In this document: positions 35,281-44,440 of the stretch, piece by piece
Numbering within the stretch: position 1 is the first letter of the stretch
Layout: each line of letters begins with the position of its first letter
NCBI RefSeq assembly: GCF_016899955.1
Contig: NZ_JACJJL010000001.1
Location: 124,001 to 188,000 of the forward strand
Direction: 5' to 3'
DNA length: 64,000 bases
Origin: Marseilla massiliensis
Lineage (GTDB): Bacteria; Bacteroidota; Bacteroidia; Bacteroidales; Bacteroidaceae
Made by a program: the position numbers and the translations under genes
The notes under the pieces: model-generated
Seen by the model: the letters and a program-made list of their open reading frames with translations, nothing else
What the model was told of the DNA's origin: nothing
The model's database searches: none

Positions 35281-36438
35281 TCAGCCCAGCACAGAGGCTA
35301 TGCGGCCGAGGCCCTCCATCATTCGGCTGCGCGGGCAGGCTATGTTGATGCGTATGAAGCCTTCGCCCGGCGAGCCATACATGGTGCCGCTGTTCACCAT
35401 CACGCGGGCCTCGGCGGCCAGCCTGTCGGTCAGTTCGTCGGACGTCATGCCAAGGCTGCGGCAGTCTACCCACACCAGGTATGTGCCCTCGAGCGGGGTC
35501 ACGCGCAGCCGCGGCAGCCTGTCGGCGAAAAACCGGCACAGCTCGGTGTAGTTGCCCCAAAGATAGTCGCACAGGGCGTCGAGCCACCCCTCGCCCTCGT
35601 TGTAGGCCGCCATGAGGCCCTCGACACCGAAGGGGTTGACGTCGCAAACCTCGTTGATGTTGATGGCCCGGTCTATCCTGGCCCGCGTCTCGGCATCGCT
35701 GGATATGATGTTGGCTATCTGCAGCCCGGCCGTGTTGAACGACTTCGACGGCGAGTTGGCCACTATGGCATTGCCGAGGCAGGCATCGGATACGGCTGCA
35801 AACGGCGTGTAGCGATGGCCTTGGTACACCAGCTCACAGTGAATCTCGTCCGACAGCACCCTCACCCCGTGGCGCAGGCAGATGTCGTTCAGGCGTTCCA
35901 GCTCTTCGGCCGTCCACACCCGGCCCACTGGGTTGTGGGGGTTGCAGAGCACCAGCAGCCGGGCCTTCGGGTCGGCAGCCTTGCGCTCCAGGTCGTCGTA
36001 GTCCATGGTGTAGCGCCCGCCGTTGTTCATGAGCGGGTTTTCCAGCACCTCGCACCCGTTGTTGCGCACCGAAGAGAAAAAGCAGTTGTACACCGGCGTC
36101 TGCAAAATCACCTTGTCGCCCGGCTCGCACAGGGCCTTGACCACCACCGACACGGCAGGCACCACGCCCGAGGTGTACAGTATCCATTCGCGCTCTATGC
36201 GCCAGACATGGCGCCGCCCGAACCATCCGGCCACGGCGTCGTAGTAAGCCTCGGGCACTTTCACGTAGCCAAACACACCGTGCTCCACCCTGCGCCGCAG
36301 CGCGTCGACCACGGGCGGAGCCGTGCGGAAGTCCATGTCGGCCACCCACATCGGTATCACGTCGCCGCCGGGTGCCGAGTCCCACTTGTAAGAATTGGTT
36401 CCCCTGCGGGGGATAAGCTCGTCAAAATTGTAGTCCAT
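35281..36438 (-). CDS. MalY/PatB-type PLP-dependent cystathionine beta-lyase
   Basis: A 385-residue fold-type I PLP enzyme that should cleave cystathionine or cysteine-like C-S bonds, as PatB and MalY do. The N-terminus MDYNFDELIPRRGTNSYKWD and the motif IPMWVADMDFRTAPPVVDAL are typical. The PLP lysine is in ANSPSKSFNTAGLQIAN (about 230), with LLVLCNPHNPVGRVWTAEEL and VLSDEIHCELVY as the cofactor-pocket strands. In some relatives it also acts as a regulator. It has a -7 box 153 nt upstream (36591-36598). Confidence 0.92.
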   Translation of the reverse strand: MDYNFDELIPRRGTNSYKWDSAPGGDVIPMWVADMDFRTAPPVVDALRRRVEHGVFGYVKVPEAYYDAVAGWFGRRHVWRIEREWILYTSGVVPAVSVVVKALCEPGDKVILQTPVYNCFFSSVRNNGCEVLENPLMNNGGRYTMDYDDLERKAADPKARLLVLCNPHNPVGRVWTAEELERLNDICLRHGVRVLSDEIHCELVYQGHRYTPFAAVSDACLGNAIVANSPSKSFNTAGLQIANIISSDAETRARIDRAININEVCDVNPFGVEGLMAAYNEGEGWLDALCDYLWGNYTELCRFFADRLPRLRVTPLEGTYLVWVDCRSLGMTSDELTDRLAAEARVMVNSGTMYGSPGEGFIRINIACPRSRMMEGLGRIASVLG

Positions 36439-36590
36439 ATATGCTGTCTGTTGGTTAAGTTATGCCTTGCCGCCGTGCGTAGTTAGCCACTCCGCACGCC
36501 ACCGAGCGCGCCCATCGCCCACTGCCTGGCCCGGGGCAACAGCCGCGGGGGCCGCCGGCCATGCCCCGCCATCGCGCCGCTTGGCCTTTG

Positions 36591-36598
36591 CAAAGTTA
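36591..36598 (-). promoter_or_regulatory. -7 box (TAACTTTG, minus strand) of the MalY/PatB-type gene
   Basis: CAAAGTTA on the + strand. It is divergent from the miaB promoter about 100 bp away. Confidence 0.6.
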
Positions 36599-36697
36599 GT
36601 CATTTTCTGCCAAACAGCGCGTATCGCATTTACGGATGGTGCAACCCGCATCGCTTTTTTTATGCGCCTTTTATTTTGATAGCTACTTATTTTACTG

Positions 36698-36705
36698 TAA
36701 CTTTG
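36698..36705 (+). promoter_or_regulatory. -7 box (TAACTTTG) of miaB
   Basis: TAACTTTG lies 22 nt before the miaB start. Confidence 0.65.
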
Positions 36706-36727
36706 CCGCCGTAACGATAAAGAAACG

Positions 36728-38071
36728 ATGAAAAAACTGTTTATAGAGACCTACGGTTGCCAGATGAACGTGGCCGACTCGGAGGTGGTGGCCGCCGTCA
36801 TGCAGATGGCCGGCTACGAAGTCTGCGAGCGGATTGACGACGCCGACGCCGTGTTCCTCAACACTTGCTCCGTACGCGACAACGCCGAGCAGAAGATATA
36901 CGGCCGCCTCGACACGCTCAACGCCGAGCGGCGCAAGGGCCACAAGATGATAATAGGCGTGCTGGGCTGCATGGCCGAGCGCGTCAGGGAAGACCTGCTG
37001 CAAAACCACCACGCCGACCTCGTGGCCGGCCCCGACGCCTACATGTCGCTGCCCGACCTCATAGCACAGGCCGAGACAGGCCACAAGGCCATCAACATAG
37101 ACCTCTCCACCACCGAGACTTACCGCGACGTGGTGCCCCAAAGGCTGCACACGGCGCGCGTGGGGGGCTTCGTGAGCATCATGAGGGGCTGCAACAACTT
37201 CTGCCACTACTGCATAGTGCCATACACCAGGGGCCGCGAGAGAAGCCGAGACCTGAGGAGCATCATCGGCGAGGTGCACGACCTGCAGGCCCGAGGATAC
37301 AAAGAGGTGACGCTGCTCGGCCAGAACGTCAACTCGTACAGGTATGAAACACCTGCCGACGGCAGCCCCGAGGGAGGCAAGGCCGTGAGCTTCCCCGACC
37401 TGCTCAGGGCCGTGGCCGAGGCCGCCCCGGGCATGAGGGTGCGCTTCACCACGTCGCATCCCAAGGACATGAGCGACGAGACGCTGCGAGTGATAGCCGA
37501 GATGCCCAACGTGTGCCGCCACATCCACCTGCCCGTGCAGAGCGGAAGCAACCGCATACTGAAGCTGATGAACCGCAAGTACACCCGCGAATGGTACCTC
37601 GACCGGGTGGAGGCGATACGCCGCATAGTCCCCGACTGCGGCCTCTCGACCGATATCTTCGTGGGATACCACAGCGAGACCGAAGAAGACCACCGCATGT
37701 CGCTCGACCTGATGCGCCTGGTGGGCTACGACTCGGCCTTCATGTTCAAGTACAGCGAGCGCCCCGGCACCTACGCATCGAAGCACCTGCCCGACGACGT
37801 GCCCGAAGAGGTGAAGATACGGCGCCTCAACGAGCTCATCGAACTGCAGACCGAGATATCGGCCGAGGCCAACCGGCGCGACGAGGGACGCGAGTTCGAC
37901 GTGCTCATCGAGGGCTTCAGCAAGCGCTCGCGCGAGCAACTGTTCGGCCGTACGGAGCAAAACAAGGTGGTGGTGCTGCCAAAGGGCAACCACCACGTGG
38001 GCCAGACTGTGCGCGTGCGCATCACCGGCAGCACCAGCGCCACGCTCTTCGGCGAAGAGGCCGAGGGCTGA
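36728..38071 (+). CDS. miaB: tRNA-2-methylthio-N6-dimethylallyladenosine synthase
   Basis: MiaB is a radical-SAM methylthiotransferase that adds the 2-methylthio group to i6A37 of tRNA. The 447-residue protein has the three N-terminal Cys of the auxiliary cluster (ETYGCQMN, LNTCSVRDNAEQ, GVLGCMAER), the radical-SAM CNNFCHYCIVPYTRGRE, and a C-terminal TRAM domain (REFDVLIEGFSKRSREQLFG). FPDLLRAVAEAAPGMRVRFT and HLPVQSGSNRILKLMNRKYT are also family hallmarks. It is followed after about 100 nt by an ABC exporter on the same strand. Confidence 0.97.
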   Translation: MKKLFIETYGCQMNVADSEVVAAVMQMAGYEVCERIDDADAVFLNTCSVRDNAEQKIYGRLDTLNAERRKGHKMIIGVLGCMAERVREDLLQNHHADLVAGPDAYMSLPDLIAQAETGHKAINIDLSTTETYRDVVPQRLHTARVGGFVSIMRGCNNFCHYCIVPYTRGRERSRDLRSIIGEVHDLQARGYKEVTLLGQNVNSYRYETPADGSPEGGKAVSFPDLLRAVAEAAPGMRVRFTTSHPKDMSDETLRVIAEMPNVCRHIHLPVQSGSNRILKLMNRKYTREWYLDRVEAIRRIVPDCGLSTDIFVGYHSETEEDHRMSLDLMRLVGYDSAFMFKYSERPGTYASKHLPDDVPEEVKIRRLNELIELQTEISAEANRRDEGREFDVLIEGFSKRSREQLFGRTEQNKVVVLPKGNHHVGQTVRVRITGSTSATLFGEEAEG

Positions 38072-38172
38072 ACAACACTTGCGGCGGCCCGTTGGGTCGG
38101 GCCGCCGCCTGCAAAAGCAACTACAAGACATAACCCCGGACACGTCCGGACAACCCCAACCATAAGCAAATC

Positions 38173-40002
38173 ATGAAGGAATTCCTGCTGATAATGCGCC
38201 GCTTCATACCGCCATACAAGAAGTACCTGGTGCAGTCGATAGTGTTCAACATTCTCTCGGCGGTGCTCAACATCTTCTCGTTTGCGGCACTCATACCCAT
38301 ATTGCAGATTCTGTTCAAGACCGGCGAGGCCAAGAGCGCAACGTCGCTCATGGCATTCGGCGACGCCAACGTGAAGGATGTGCTGATGAACAACATGAAC
38401 TTCTACGTCAACCGGATGATTGCCGACATCGGGCCGAGCACCACCCTGCTATGCATAGGGCTGTTCCTGGCTTTCGCCACCTTCCTCAAGACGGGGTGCT
38501 ACTTCCTCTCGTCGGCCGCCATCATACCCATGCGCACGGGCGTTGTGCGCGACATACGCAACCTGCTCTACAGAAAGATAACGTCGCTGCCGCTCGGATT
38601 CTTCTCAGGCGAGCGCAAGGGCGACATCATAGCCCGCATGACCGGCGACGTCAACGAAGTGGAAAGCTCCATCATGTCGTCGCTCGACATGCTCTTCAAA
38701 AACCCAATCCTCATCATAGCATACTTCTCGACGCTCATCTTCATAAGCTGGCAGCTGACGCTGTTCACGCTCGCCATAGTGCCGCTCATGGGCTGGGTGA
38801 TGGGCAACGTGGGCCGCAAGCTGAAGCAGAACTCCAAGGAGGCGCAGGCACTATGGAGCGACACGATGAGCCAGGTGGAGGAAACGCTGGGCGGACTGCG
38901 CATCATCAAGGCCTTCTGCGCGGAGGAAAAGATGAACGAGCGCTTTGCCGACGTCAACGACCGGCAGCGCAACAGCGTGATGAGAGTGAACAAACGGCAG
39001 CAGCTGGCCCACCCCATGAGCGAGTTCCTGGGCACGGTCATGATTGTGATAGTGCTGTGGTTCGGGGGCATTCTCGTGCTCAACAACTCAACGCTGTCGG
39101 GCCCGACGTTCATCTATTACCTCGTTATACTGTACAGCATCATCAACCCTTTGAAGGAGTTCTCAAAGGCGGGGTACAACATTCCGAAGGGCCTGGCATC
39201 GATGGAGCGCATCAACAAGATACTCAAGGCCGAGAACCCGATACGCGAAAGCGACCACCCGGTGCGCATCAGCGAGTTCCGCCACAAGATAGAATTCCGC
39301 GATGTGTCGTTCAAATACGACACCAAGTGGGTGCTGCGACACATCAACCTCACCATAGAGAAGGGCAAGACGATAGCCCTGGTGGGCCAGAGCGGCGGCG
39401 GGAAGTCTACTCTTGTCGACCTCATACCGCGCTACTACGACGTGCAGGAGGGCGAGGTGCTCATCGACGGGGTCAATGTCAAAGACCTGGGCATACACGA
39501 CCTGAGGCAGCTCATAGGCAACGTGAACCAGGAGGCCATACTCTTCAACGACACGTTCCGCAACAACATAGCCTTCGGGGTGGCCGGGGCGACGCAGCAG
39601 CAGATTGACGAGGCGGCCCGGATAGCCAATGCCTACGACTTCATAACGGAATCGGAGCATGGCTTCGACACCAACATCGGCGACCGTGGCAGCCGGCTGT
39701 CGGGCGGGCAGCGGCAGCGCGTGAGCATAGCGAGGGCCATACTGAAGAACCCGCCCATACTGATACTCGACGAGGCCACGTCGGCCCTCGACACCGAAAG
39801 CGAGCGGCTGGTGCAGGATGCGCTCGAGAAGCTCATGAAGACGCGTACAACCGTGGCCATTGCCCACCGCCTGTCGACCATCAAGAGCGCCGACGAGATA
39901 TACGTGATTCATGAGGGCGAGATTGTGGAACGGGGCACCCACGAAGAGCTTCTCGCCGCCGGAGGATACTACAAGAAGCTCAACGACATGCAGAGCCTGT
40001 AG
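38173..40002 (+). CDS. MsbA-like lipid/drug ABC exporter (fused TMD-NBD)
   Basis: A 609-residue type IV ABC half-transporter that should work as a homodimer at the inner membrane. Residues about 15-330 form the six-helix membrane domain (FLSSAAIIPMRTGVVRDIRN, RKGDIIARMTGDVNEVES). The nucleotide-binding domain has Walker A VGQSGGGKSTLVDL (about 400), signature RLSGGQRQRVSIARA (about 515), Walker B PPILILDEATSALD and AIAHRLSTIKSAD. An MsbA-type lipid A flippase role is likely in a Gram-negative chromosome but cannot be told from a drug exporter. It ends just before a perfect hairpin. Confidence 0.9.
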   Translation: MKEFLLIMRRFIPPYKKYLVQSIVFNILSAVLNIFSFAALIPILQILFKTGEAKSATSLMAFGDANVKDVLMNNMNFYVNRMIADIGPSTTLLCIGLFLAFATFLKTGCYFLSSAAIIPMRTGVVRDIRNLLYRKITSLPLGFFSGERKGDIIARMTGDVNEVESSIMSSLDMLFKNPILIIAYFSTLIFISWQLTLFTLAIVPLMGWVMGNVGRKLKQNSKEAQALWSDTMSQVEETLGGLRIIKAFCAEEKMNERFADVNDRQRNSVMRVNKRQQLAHPMSEFLGTVMIVIVLWFGGILVLNNSTLSGPTFIYYLVILYSIINPLKEFSKAGYNIPKGLASMERINKILKAENPIRESDHPVRISEFRHKIEFRDVSFKYDTKWVLRHINLTIEKGKTIALVGQSGGGKSTLVDLIPRYYDVQEGEVLIDGVNVKDLGIHDLRQLIGNVNQEAILFNDTFRNNIAFGVAGATQQQIDEAARIANAYDFITESEHGFDTNIGDRGSRLSGGQRQRVSIARAILKNPPILILDEATSALDTESERLVQDALEKLMKTRTTVAIAHRLSTIKSADEIYVIHEGEIVERGTHEELLAAGGYYKKLNDMQSL

Positions 40003-40322
40003 AGGCACGGCCCACACGTGGGCCCGGACTATATGTTGAATCGTGGCTGTGCCGTATTCCAACGGCACAGCCACGATTGCATTTACTGCCGTCAAACGGC
40101 CTCGCTTTTGTAAAGATATGCTACCGCGGTTGCCATTCCCGCCAACCATTTGGCTGACAGCACGTTGCGCCAACGGCCATTTCGCCGCGCCAAACGGGCC
40201 GAACGGCAATGCCGAACGGGCCATACGGCCGCATGAAACGGCCCGCATTGCCGGGCGAAACGTGACTATGGTAAATTCATCCACCATTTTGTAATAAAAA
40301 GAAACTGCACGGGCCACAACGC
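40003..40322. other. Intergenic region with hairpin and AAACGGCC-type palindromes
   Basis: Positions 40039-40078 hold a perfect 17-bp stem (AATCGTGGCTGTGCCGT with its complement, 6-nt loop) that may stop transcription of the ABC exporter. Positions 40185-40265 are dense with ACGGCC, CCAAACGGGCC and AACGGCAATGCCG words of the palindrome family. Confidence 0.6.
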
Positions 40323-42329
40323 TCAGAAGCTCCACCGGGCCTGCAGGTCGATGTCTACCATCGTGCTGCCGTCCACCTGCCTGTAGCCGCTGCCTATGGT
40401 GTCGCGGTCGAAATAGGCCGTCATGCCCACCTTGGCCGCCACCATCAGCCTCTTGCCCACGTCGGCACGGGCCATCAGCGAGCCGCGCATGCCGTGGCCA
40501 TGGTAGGCCGGCATGTAGAAGCTGTAAGCCATGCCGCGCTCGTAGACATACAGCCGGCTGTCGTAACTGTCGGTGTTGAAGTAGGCCACAAAGGCGTCGG
40601 CCTGCAGCCACCCGTGCCTCAAGCCCACGCCCTGGCTCACCATCAGTCCGCGGTCAAGGCTGCCGTGGCCCGCCAGCGACATGTCGGCCTGCGTGCGCCC
40701 CGACCACTTTCCGTCAACGCCAATGTCCAGGGCCACGCGCGCCGTGTGCACCGTCCGGCTCTCAAGGCCCGTCTTTTGGCTGTTGTCTTGCTTGCGCAGG
40801 CGCAGCCGATAGCGCGCGCCGAGGGTCCAGCTGCCGGCGTCGTATGCAGCCGACAGCATGGCGTCGGTGGCGGCCGACGGCCACGACACGCGGTAGCGGG
40901 GCCACGCAAAGCGGGCATGGTCGGCGTATGCCGCGAGCCTGAGCCGCGCTACCGGCCGCCATTCAGCTCCGGCGTATATGCCACTCTCGTTCTGCACGCG
41001 CCCCCCTTCGCTGAAGCTGTTGGCATAGACCGACGTGTATCGATATGAATAAAACCTGTGGACTGCCACCAGGCTCACTGCCTCCGACAGCCGGGCGCCA
41101 ATCCGGTGGATGGCGGCCACGCGCCCACGCCGGTCGACAGCCGTCTCGCCGCCCACGCTGAACGCACGAGACTCATAGCCGTAGTTGGCCCCGATGTTGG
41201 CAAAGTCGTTGCCCGAGGCATAGTGGCGGCGGTAGAGCGTGGCCGTGTCGGGGCGCAGGTCGCGGTCGTAGCGGGTGTAGACGGCAGTCAGCCCGGCGTG
41301 GAAACCGGCCTTGGCAAAGCGCGCGTCTATGCCCGCCGCTGCCGAGTGGGTGTTGTTTTTCTTCTCCATCTCTGCCTTGGTGCGGTGGTATCCCGACGTA
41401 ACGATGGTGGCCACGGTGCCGTCGTCGGCGTTGAGCGTGGCGTCGTGGGCGCGGTATGAGGCAAACACACTCATGCTCACGGCGTCCGACAGCCTCAGCG
41501 TCACGGCCGCCCCCTGCAGGTATGAGGCCTCCGAACGCGACGCCGTGGCCCGTATTCCGGCCGGGGCGCGCCCCATGGTGGCCAGCGCCGAGAGCTTGCC
41601 GAGGCTGAAACCGGTGTTGGCCACCAGTCCCATGCCGAACGAAACCGTATAGCGGCCCACCACGATACGCTCCACGGGCCCCAGCCGACGGGCCTCTATG
41701 AAAAATGAATAGAAGTCGTAGCCCATGCTGTTGCTGCCCGAGAAGAAGGGCTCGCCCGCATCCTGCGACGCCGCAAAGCCGGCCCTCAGCCTGCCTGCCG
41801 AACTGACGCCGAAGCGCAGCCAGTGCCTGTACTTATAGCCGAGGTAGCCGTTGCGGTCGCCGCGGCGGTCGTACATGGGCACGCTCACCATGGCCGTCAC
41901 GTCGCCGTGGGCGCCCCTGAGCAGCGACTCGGCCGTGGGCCGGGGCGGCCGCAGGGGCTCGCCGGCGTAGGCAAAGCACTGCAGCAGTCGCCGGCGGGCA
42001 TAGTCCAGGCTCTCTATGAGCTGCAGCTCGCCCATCGTCCTGATGGCTCCGTGGCGGTAGATGTGCTCCTGAATGTCGCTCACCTGGGCCTCGGTGAGAA
42101 ACGGCAAGCGCCCCAGCTCGTCGCGGGTGGCGGCGTTGATGTTAAGGGGATGGGCCTCAAGGTCGCACAGCATGTCGTAGGCCTGCTCCCTGTCGCCGGC
42201 CGACCAGTCGTCAAACGCCGCTATGTCGTCGAGCCACTCTTCCCAACCGCCACCGCCGCCGGCCTGCAACGGCTGGGCCAAAAGCAGCGCAACCACCGCC
42301 GCCGCCACTCGGCTTGTCAATCCACCCAT
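40323..42329 (-). CDS. Helix-hairpin-helix domain plus outer-membrane beta-barrel protein
   Basis: A 668-residue exported protein. After a signal peptide (MGGLTSRVAAAVVALLLAQPLQA) comes a ComEA-like HhH module (HPLNINAATRDELGRLPFLT, VSDIQEHIYRHGAI, MGELQLIESLD, about 60-110). The remaining 540 residues are beta-rich with alternating hydrophobic strands and end in Phe (DIDLQARWSF), as outer-membrane barrels do. The combination of a DNA-binding-type HhH with a barrel is known in Bacteroidota but its function is not established; DNA or protein contact at the outer membrane is inference. It has a -7 box 27 nt upstream (42356-42363). Confidence 0.82.
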   Translation of the reverse strand: MGGLTSRVAAAVVALLLAQPLQAGGGGGWEEWLDDIAAFDDWSAGDREQAYDMLCDLEAHPLNINAATRDELGRLPFLTEAQVSDIQEHIYRHGAIRTMGELQLIESLDYARRRLLQCFAYAGEPLRPPRPTAESLLRGAHGDVTAMVSVPMYDRRGDRNGYLGYKYRHWLRFGVSSAGRLRAGFAASQDAGEPFFSGSNSMGYDFYSFFIEARRLGPVERIVVGRYTVSFGMGLVANTGFSLGKLSALATMGRAPAGIRATASRSEASYLQGAAVTLRLSDAVSMSVFASYRAHDATLNADDGTVATIVTSGYHRTKAEMEKKNNTHSAAAGIDARFAKAGFHAGLTAVYTRYDRDLRPDTATLYRRHYASGNDFANIGANYGYESRAFSVGGETAVDRRGRVAAIHRIGARLSEAVSLVAVHRFYSYRYTSVYANSFSEGGRVQNESGIYAGAEWRPVARLRLAAYADHARFAWPRYRVSWPSAATDAMLSAAYDAGSWTLGARYRLRLRKQDNSQKTGLESRTVHTARVALDIGVDGKWSGRTQADMSLAGHGSLDRGLMVSQGVGLRHGWLQADAFVAYFNTDSYDSRLYVYERGMAYSFYMPAYHGHGMRGSLMARADVGKRLMVAAKVGMTAYFDRDTIGSGYRQVDGSTMVDIDLQARWSF

Positions 42330-42355
42330 GATAAAACATTGTTATATACCATCGG

Positions 42356-42363
42356 CAAAGTTA
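42356..42363 (-). promoter_or_regulatory. -7 box (TAACTTTG, minus strand) of the HhH/barrel gene
   Basis: CAAAGTTA on the + strand, 26 nt from the start codon. Confidence 0.6.
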
Positions 42364-42487
42364 CGAAAAATATGCTGTATATATCCGCCGCAAACACGTC
42401 GCTTTCACCTTAAAACTAAGCTGCAACGGAACCATCGGCCAATGGCCGTTGGCCCGCATGGGAGCGATAGTGCAACGAATCTCCCGG

Positions 42488-42504
42488 GTTAACTCCTTTT
42501 AACC
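42488..42504 (+). promoter_or_regulatory. 17-bp near-palindrome upstream of the GH30 promoter
   Basis: GTTAACTCCTTTTAACC; with the preceding G it reads GGTTAA-CTCCTT-TTAACC. The identical 17-mer is at 44379-44395, also 32 nt before a TACCTTTG box. The sequence around both boxes is alike too (CAACAnTnCTTACCTTTGC). It is a probable shared operator or activator site. Confidence 0.7.
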
Positions 42505-42536
42505 ACCCGTCTCCCCGCACTAACGGCAACAATACT

Positions 42537-42544
42537 TACCTTTG
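42537..42544 (+). promoter_or_regulatory. -7 box (TACCTTTG) of the GH30 gene
   Basis: It is 32 nt after the 17-bp motif and gives a leader of about 160 nt. Confidence 0.65.
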
Positions 42545-42710
42545 CGTAGCCGGAAATGCGGCGTTGAATGGATGAATGGACCGGCCTCACTACGCCCCGC
42601 GCCACAGCCGGAGTGGACGTGGCGGCGGCAGACGAATACCGATGCCTGCTGCCGACGTGCAATCACGGCCATGGATAGACACCGACGACAAAACTTAAAA
42701 CAAACCATAA

Positions 42711-44297
42711 ATGACAACAAAAACCATCACAGCAGCGGCACTTGCCTTGCTTGCCGCCATGCCAAGCGCTGCCGGCGGCAGCGTGGCCACCTACACAATA
42801 CAAACCGACAAGCCCCGGCAGACGGTGCTGCACTTCGGCGCTTCCGACGCATGGAGCATGAAGTATGTGGGCCGGTGGCCCGAGGCTGAGCAGAGGAAGG
42901 TGGCCGACTGGCTCTTCTCGACCGACTGCGACGAGGCCGGAAAGCCCAAGGGCATAGGGCTGAGCCTTTGGAGATTCAACATTGGGGCGGGCAGCGAAGA
43001 GCAGGGCGAGGCCTCGATGATACAGCCGTCGACGCGCACCGAGTGCATGGTAGGGCCCGACGGCAAGTTCAACCCGGCCAAGCAACAGGCCGAACGCCAC
43101 TTCCTGAGGCTGGCACGCGAGCGCGGCGTGCCGCATATTCTGGCCTTCCTCAACTCGCCGCCGGTATATCTCACACAGAACAAGCTGGCCACCAACACCG
43201 GCAGGGGCGGCACACTGAACCTCGGCAGCGACCGTTACGACGACTTTGCCGCGTTCGTCACCACGGCCATCGAGGGCCTTGAGCGATACGACAGCGTGAC
43301 CGTCGACTACATATCGCCGCTGAACGAGCCCGACGGACACTGGAACTGGCTCGGCCCCAAGCAGGAAGGCACGCCGGCAACCAACCGCGAGGTGGCCCGG
43401 GTGGTGCGCTGCCTTGACAACCGCCTGGGCAAGGCCGGGCTGCAGACCAAGATACTTGTCAACGAAAGCAGCGACCTGCGGTGCCTGCTGGGCACCCACA
43501 TGACCGACTGGCAGAGGGCCAATGAGCTGCGGGCGCTGTTCTCCAAAGACAGCACCGACACTTACGTGGGCCGCTGCCGCAGCGTGCTGCCGGTGATAGC
43601 AGGCCACAGCTATTGGACAAACACGCCCACAGACACCATGCGCAACATAAGGATGCGGCTGCGCGACGCCGCCCGCAGGCTCGGGGTTGACTACTGGCAG
43701 ACGGAGCTGTGCATCATGTCGAACGACGTTGAGATTGGCGGTGGGGGCGGATATGACTTCAGCATGAAGACGGCCCTTTACGTGGCGCGCGTCATCCACC
43801 ACGACATGGTTTACGGCAACGCCTGCAGCTGGTCGTGGTGGAGGGCCGCCGGAGGCGACTACCGCGACGGACTGATACGCCTGTACGGCAGCGACGGCAT
43901 GGCCACGGGATGGGCGGCCGACTCCAAGCTGATGTGGGCCATCGGCAACTTCAGCCGCTTTGTGCGCCCCGGGGCTGTGCGCCACGACATCTGCGCCACG
44001 GCTGCCGACGGCTCGGTGGTGGCCGGGGGCGACACCGACGCCTACGGGGTGATGTGCTCGGCATACCGCAACACCGACGGCAGCTGGGTGGTGGTGGCCA
44101 TCAACTACGCCGACACCGCCAAGCCGTTCGGCATAGCCCTGGACGGCCGGAAGGCTGCATCGTGGGCCATGTACCGCACGTCGGACATCTCGGCCGAGAG
44201 CCTTGCGCCCATAGGCACCACCCATGGCAGCACGGAACTTGCGCCGCGGTCGGTTACCACGTTTGTATGCCAACCCGGCAGCAGCCCCCAACAATGA
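42711..44297 (+). CDS. Exported glycoside hydrolase family 30-like enzyme
   Basis: A 528-residue secreted hydrolase. The signal peptide is MTTKTITAAALALLAAMPSAAGG. The (beta/alpha)8 barrel shows LHFGASDAWSMKYVG, GLSLWRFNIGAGS, the acid/base Glu in YISPLNEPDGHWNW (about 210) and the nucleophile Glu in DYWQTELCIMS (about 330). SWSWWRAAGGDYRDGL and MWAIGNFSRFVRPGA match the endo-beta-1,6-galactanase-like GH30 branch. A small C-terminal beta domain (about 440-528) completes the fold. Beta-1,6-galactan or related glycans are the likely substrate, by family only. It shares a promoter motif with the downstream ABC ATPase. Confidence 0.87.
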   Translation: MTTKTITAAALALLAAMPSAAGGSVATYTIQTDKPRQTVLHFGASDAWSMKYVGRWPEAEQRKVADWLFSTDCDEAGKPKGIGLSLWRFNIGAGSEEQGEASMIQPSTRTECMVGPDGKFNPAKQQAERHFLRLARERGVPHILAFLNSPPVYLTQNKLATNTGRGGTLNLGSDRYDDFAAFVTTAIEGLERYDSVTVDYISPLNEPDGHWNWLGPKQEGTPATNREVARVVRCLDNRLGKAGLQTKILVNESSDLRCLLGTHMTDWQRANELRALFSKDSTDTYVGRCRSVLPVIAGHSYWTNTPTDTMRNIRMRLRDAARRLGVDYWQTELCIMSNDVEIGGGGGYDFSMKTALYVARVIHHDMVYGNACSWSWWRAAGGDYRDGLIRLYGSDGMATGWAADSKLMWAIGNFSRFVRPGAVRHDICATAADGSVVAGGDTDAYGVMCSAYRNTDGSWVVVAINYADTAKPFGIALDGRKAASWAMYRTSDISAESLAPIGTTHGSTELAPRSVTTFVCQPGSSPQQ

Positions 44298-44378
44298 GGC
44301 CCGGGGCAGGCCCGCCACGCAACCAGGGCAACCGCCCCAGCCGGAGGCCTTGGCGCGGCAAAGGCCCCGCACAGGTGT

Positions 44379-44395
44379 GTTAACTCCTTTTAACC
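44379..44395 (+). promoter_or_regulatory. 17-bp near-palindrome upstream of the FecE-like gene
   Basis: Exact copy of the 17-mer at 42488-42504 with identical 32-nt spacing to TACCTTTG, implying control by the same regulator. Confidence 0.7.
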
Positions 44396-44427
44396 GTACT
44401 TGCAGCCCGCCTGAAACCAACATTGCT

Positions 44428-44435
44428 TACCTTTG
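44428..44435 (+). promoter_or_regulatory. -7 box (TACCTTTG) abutting the start of the FecE-like gene
   Basis: Only 5 nt separate the box from the ATG at 44441, so the transcript should be leaderless. Confidence 0.6.
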
Positions 44436-44440
44436 CAGGC

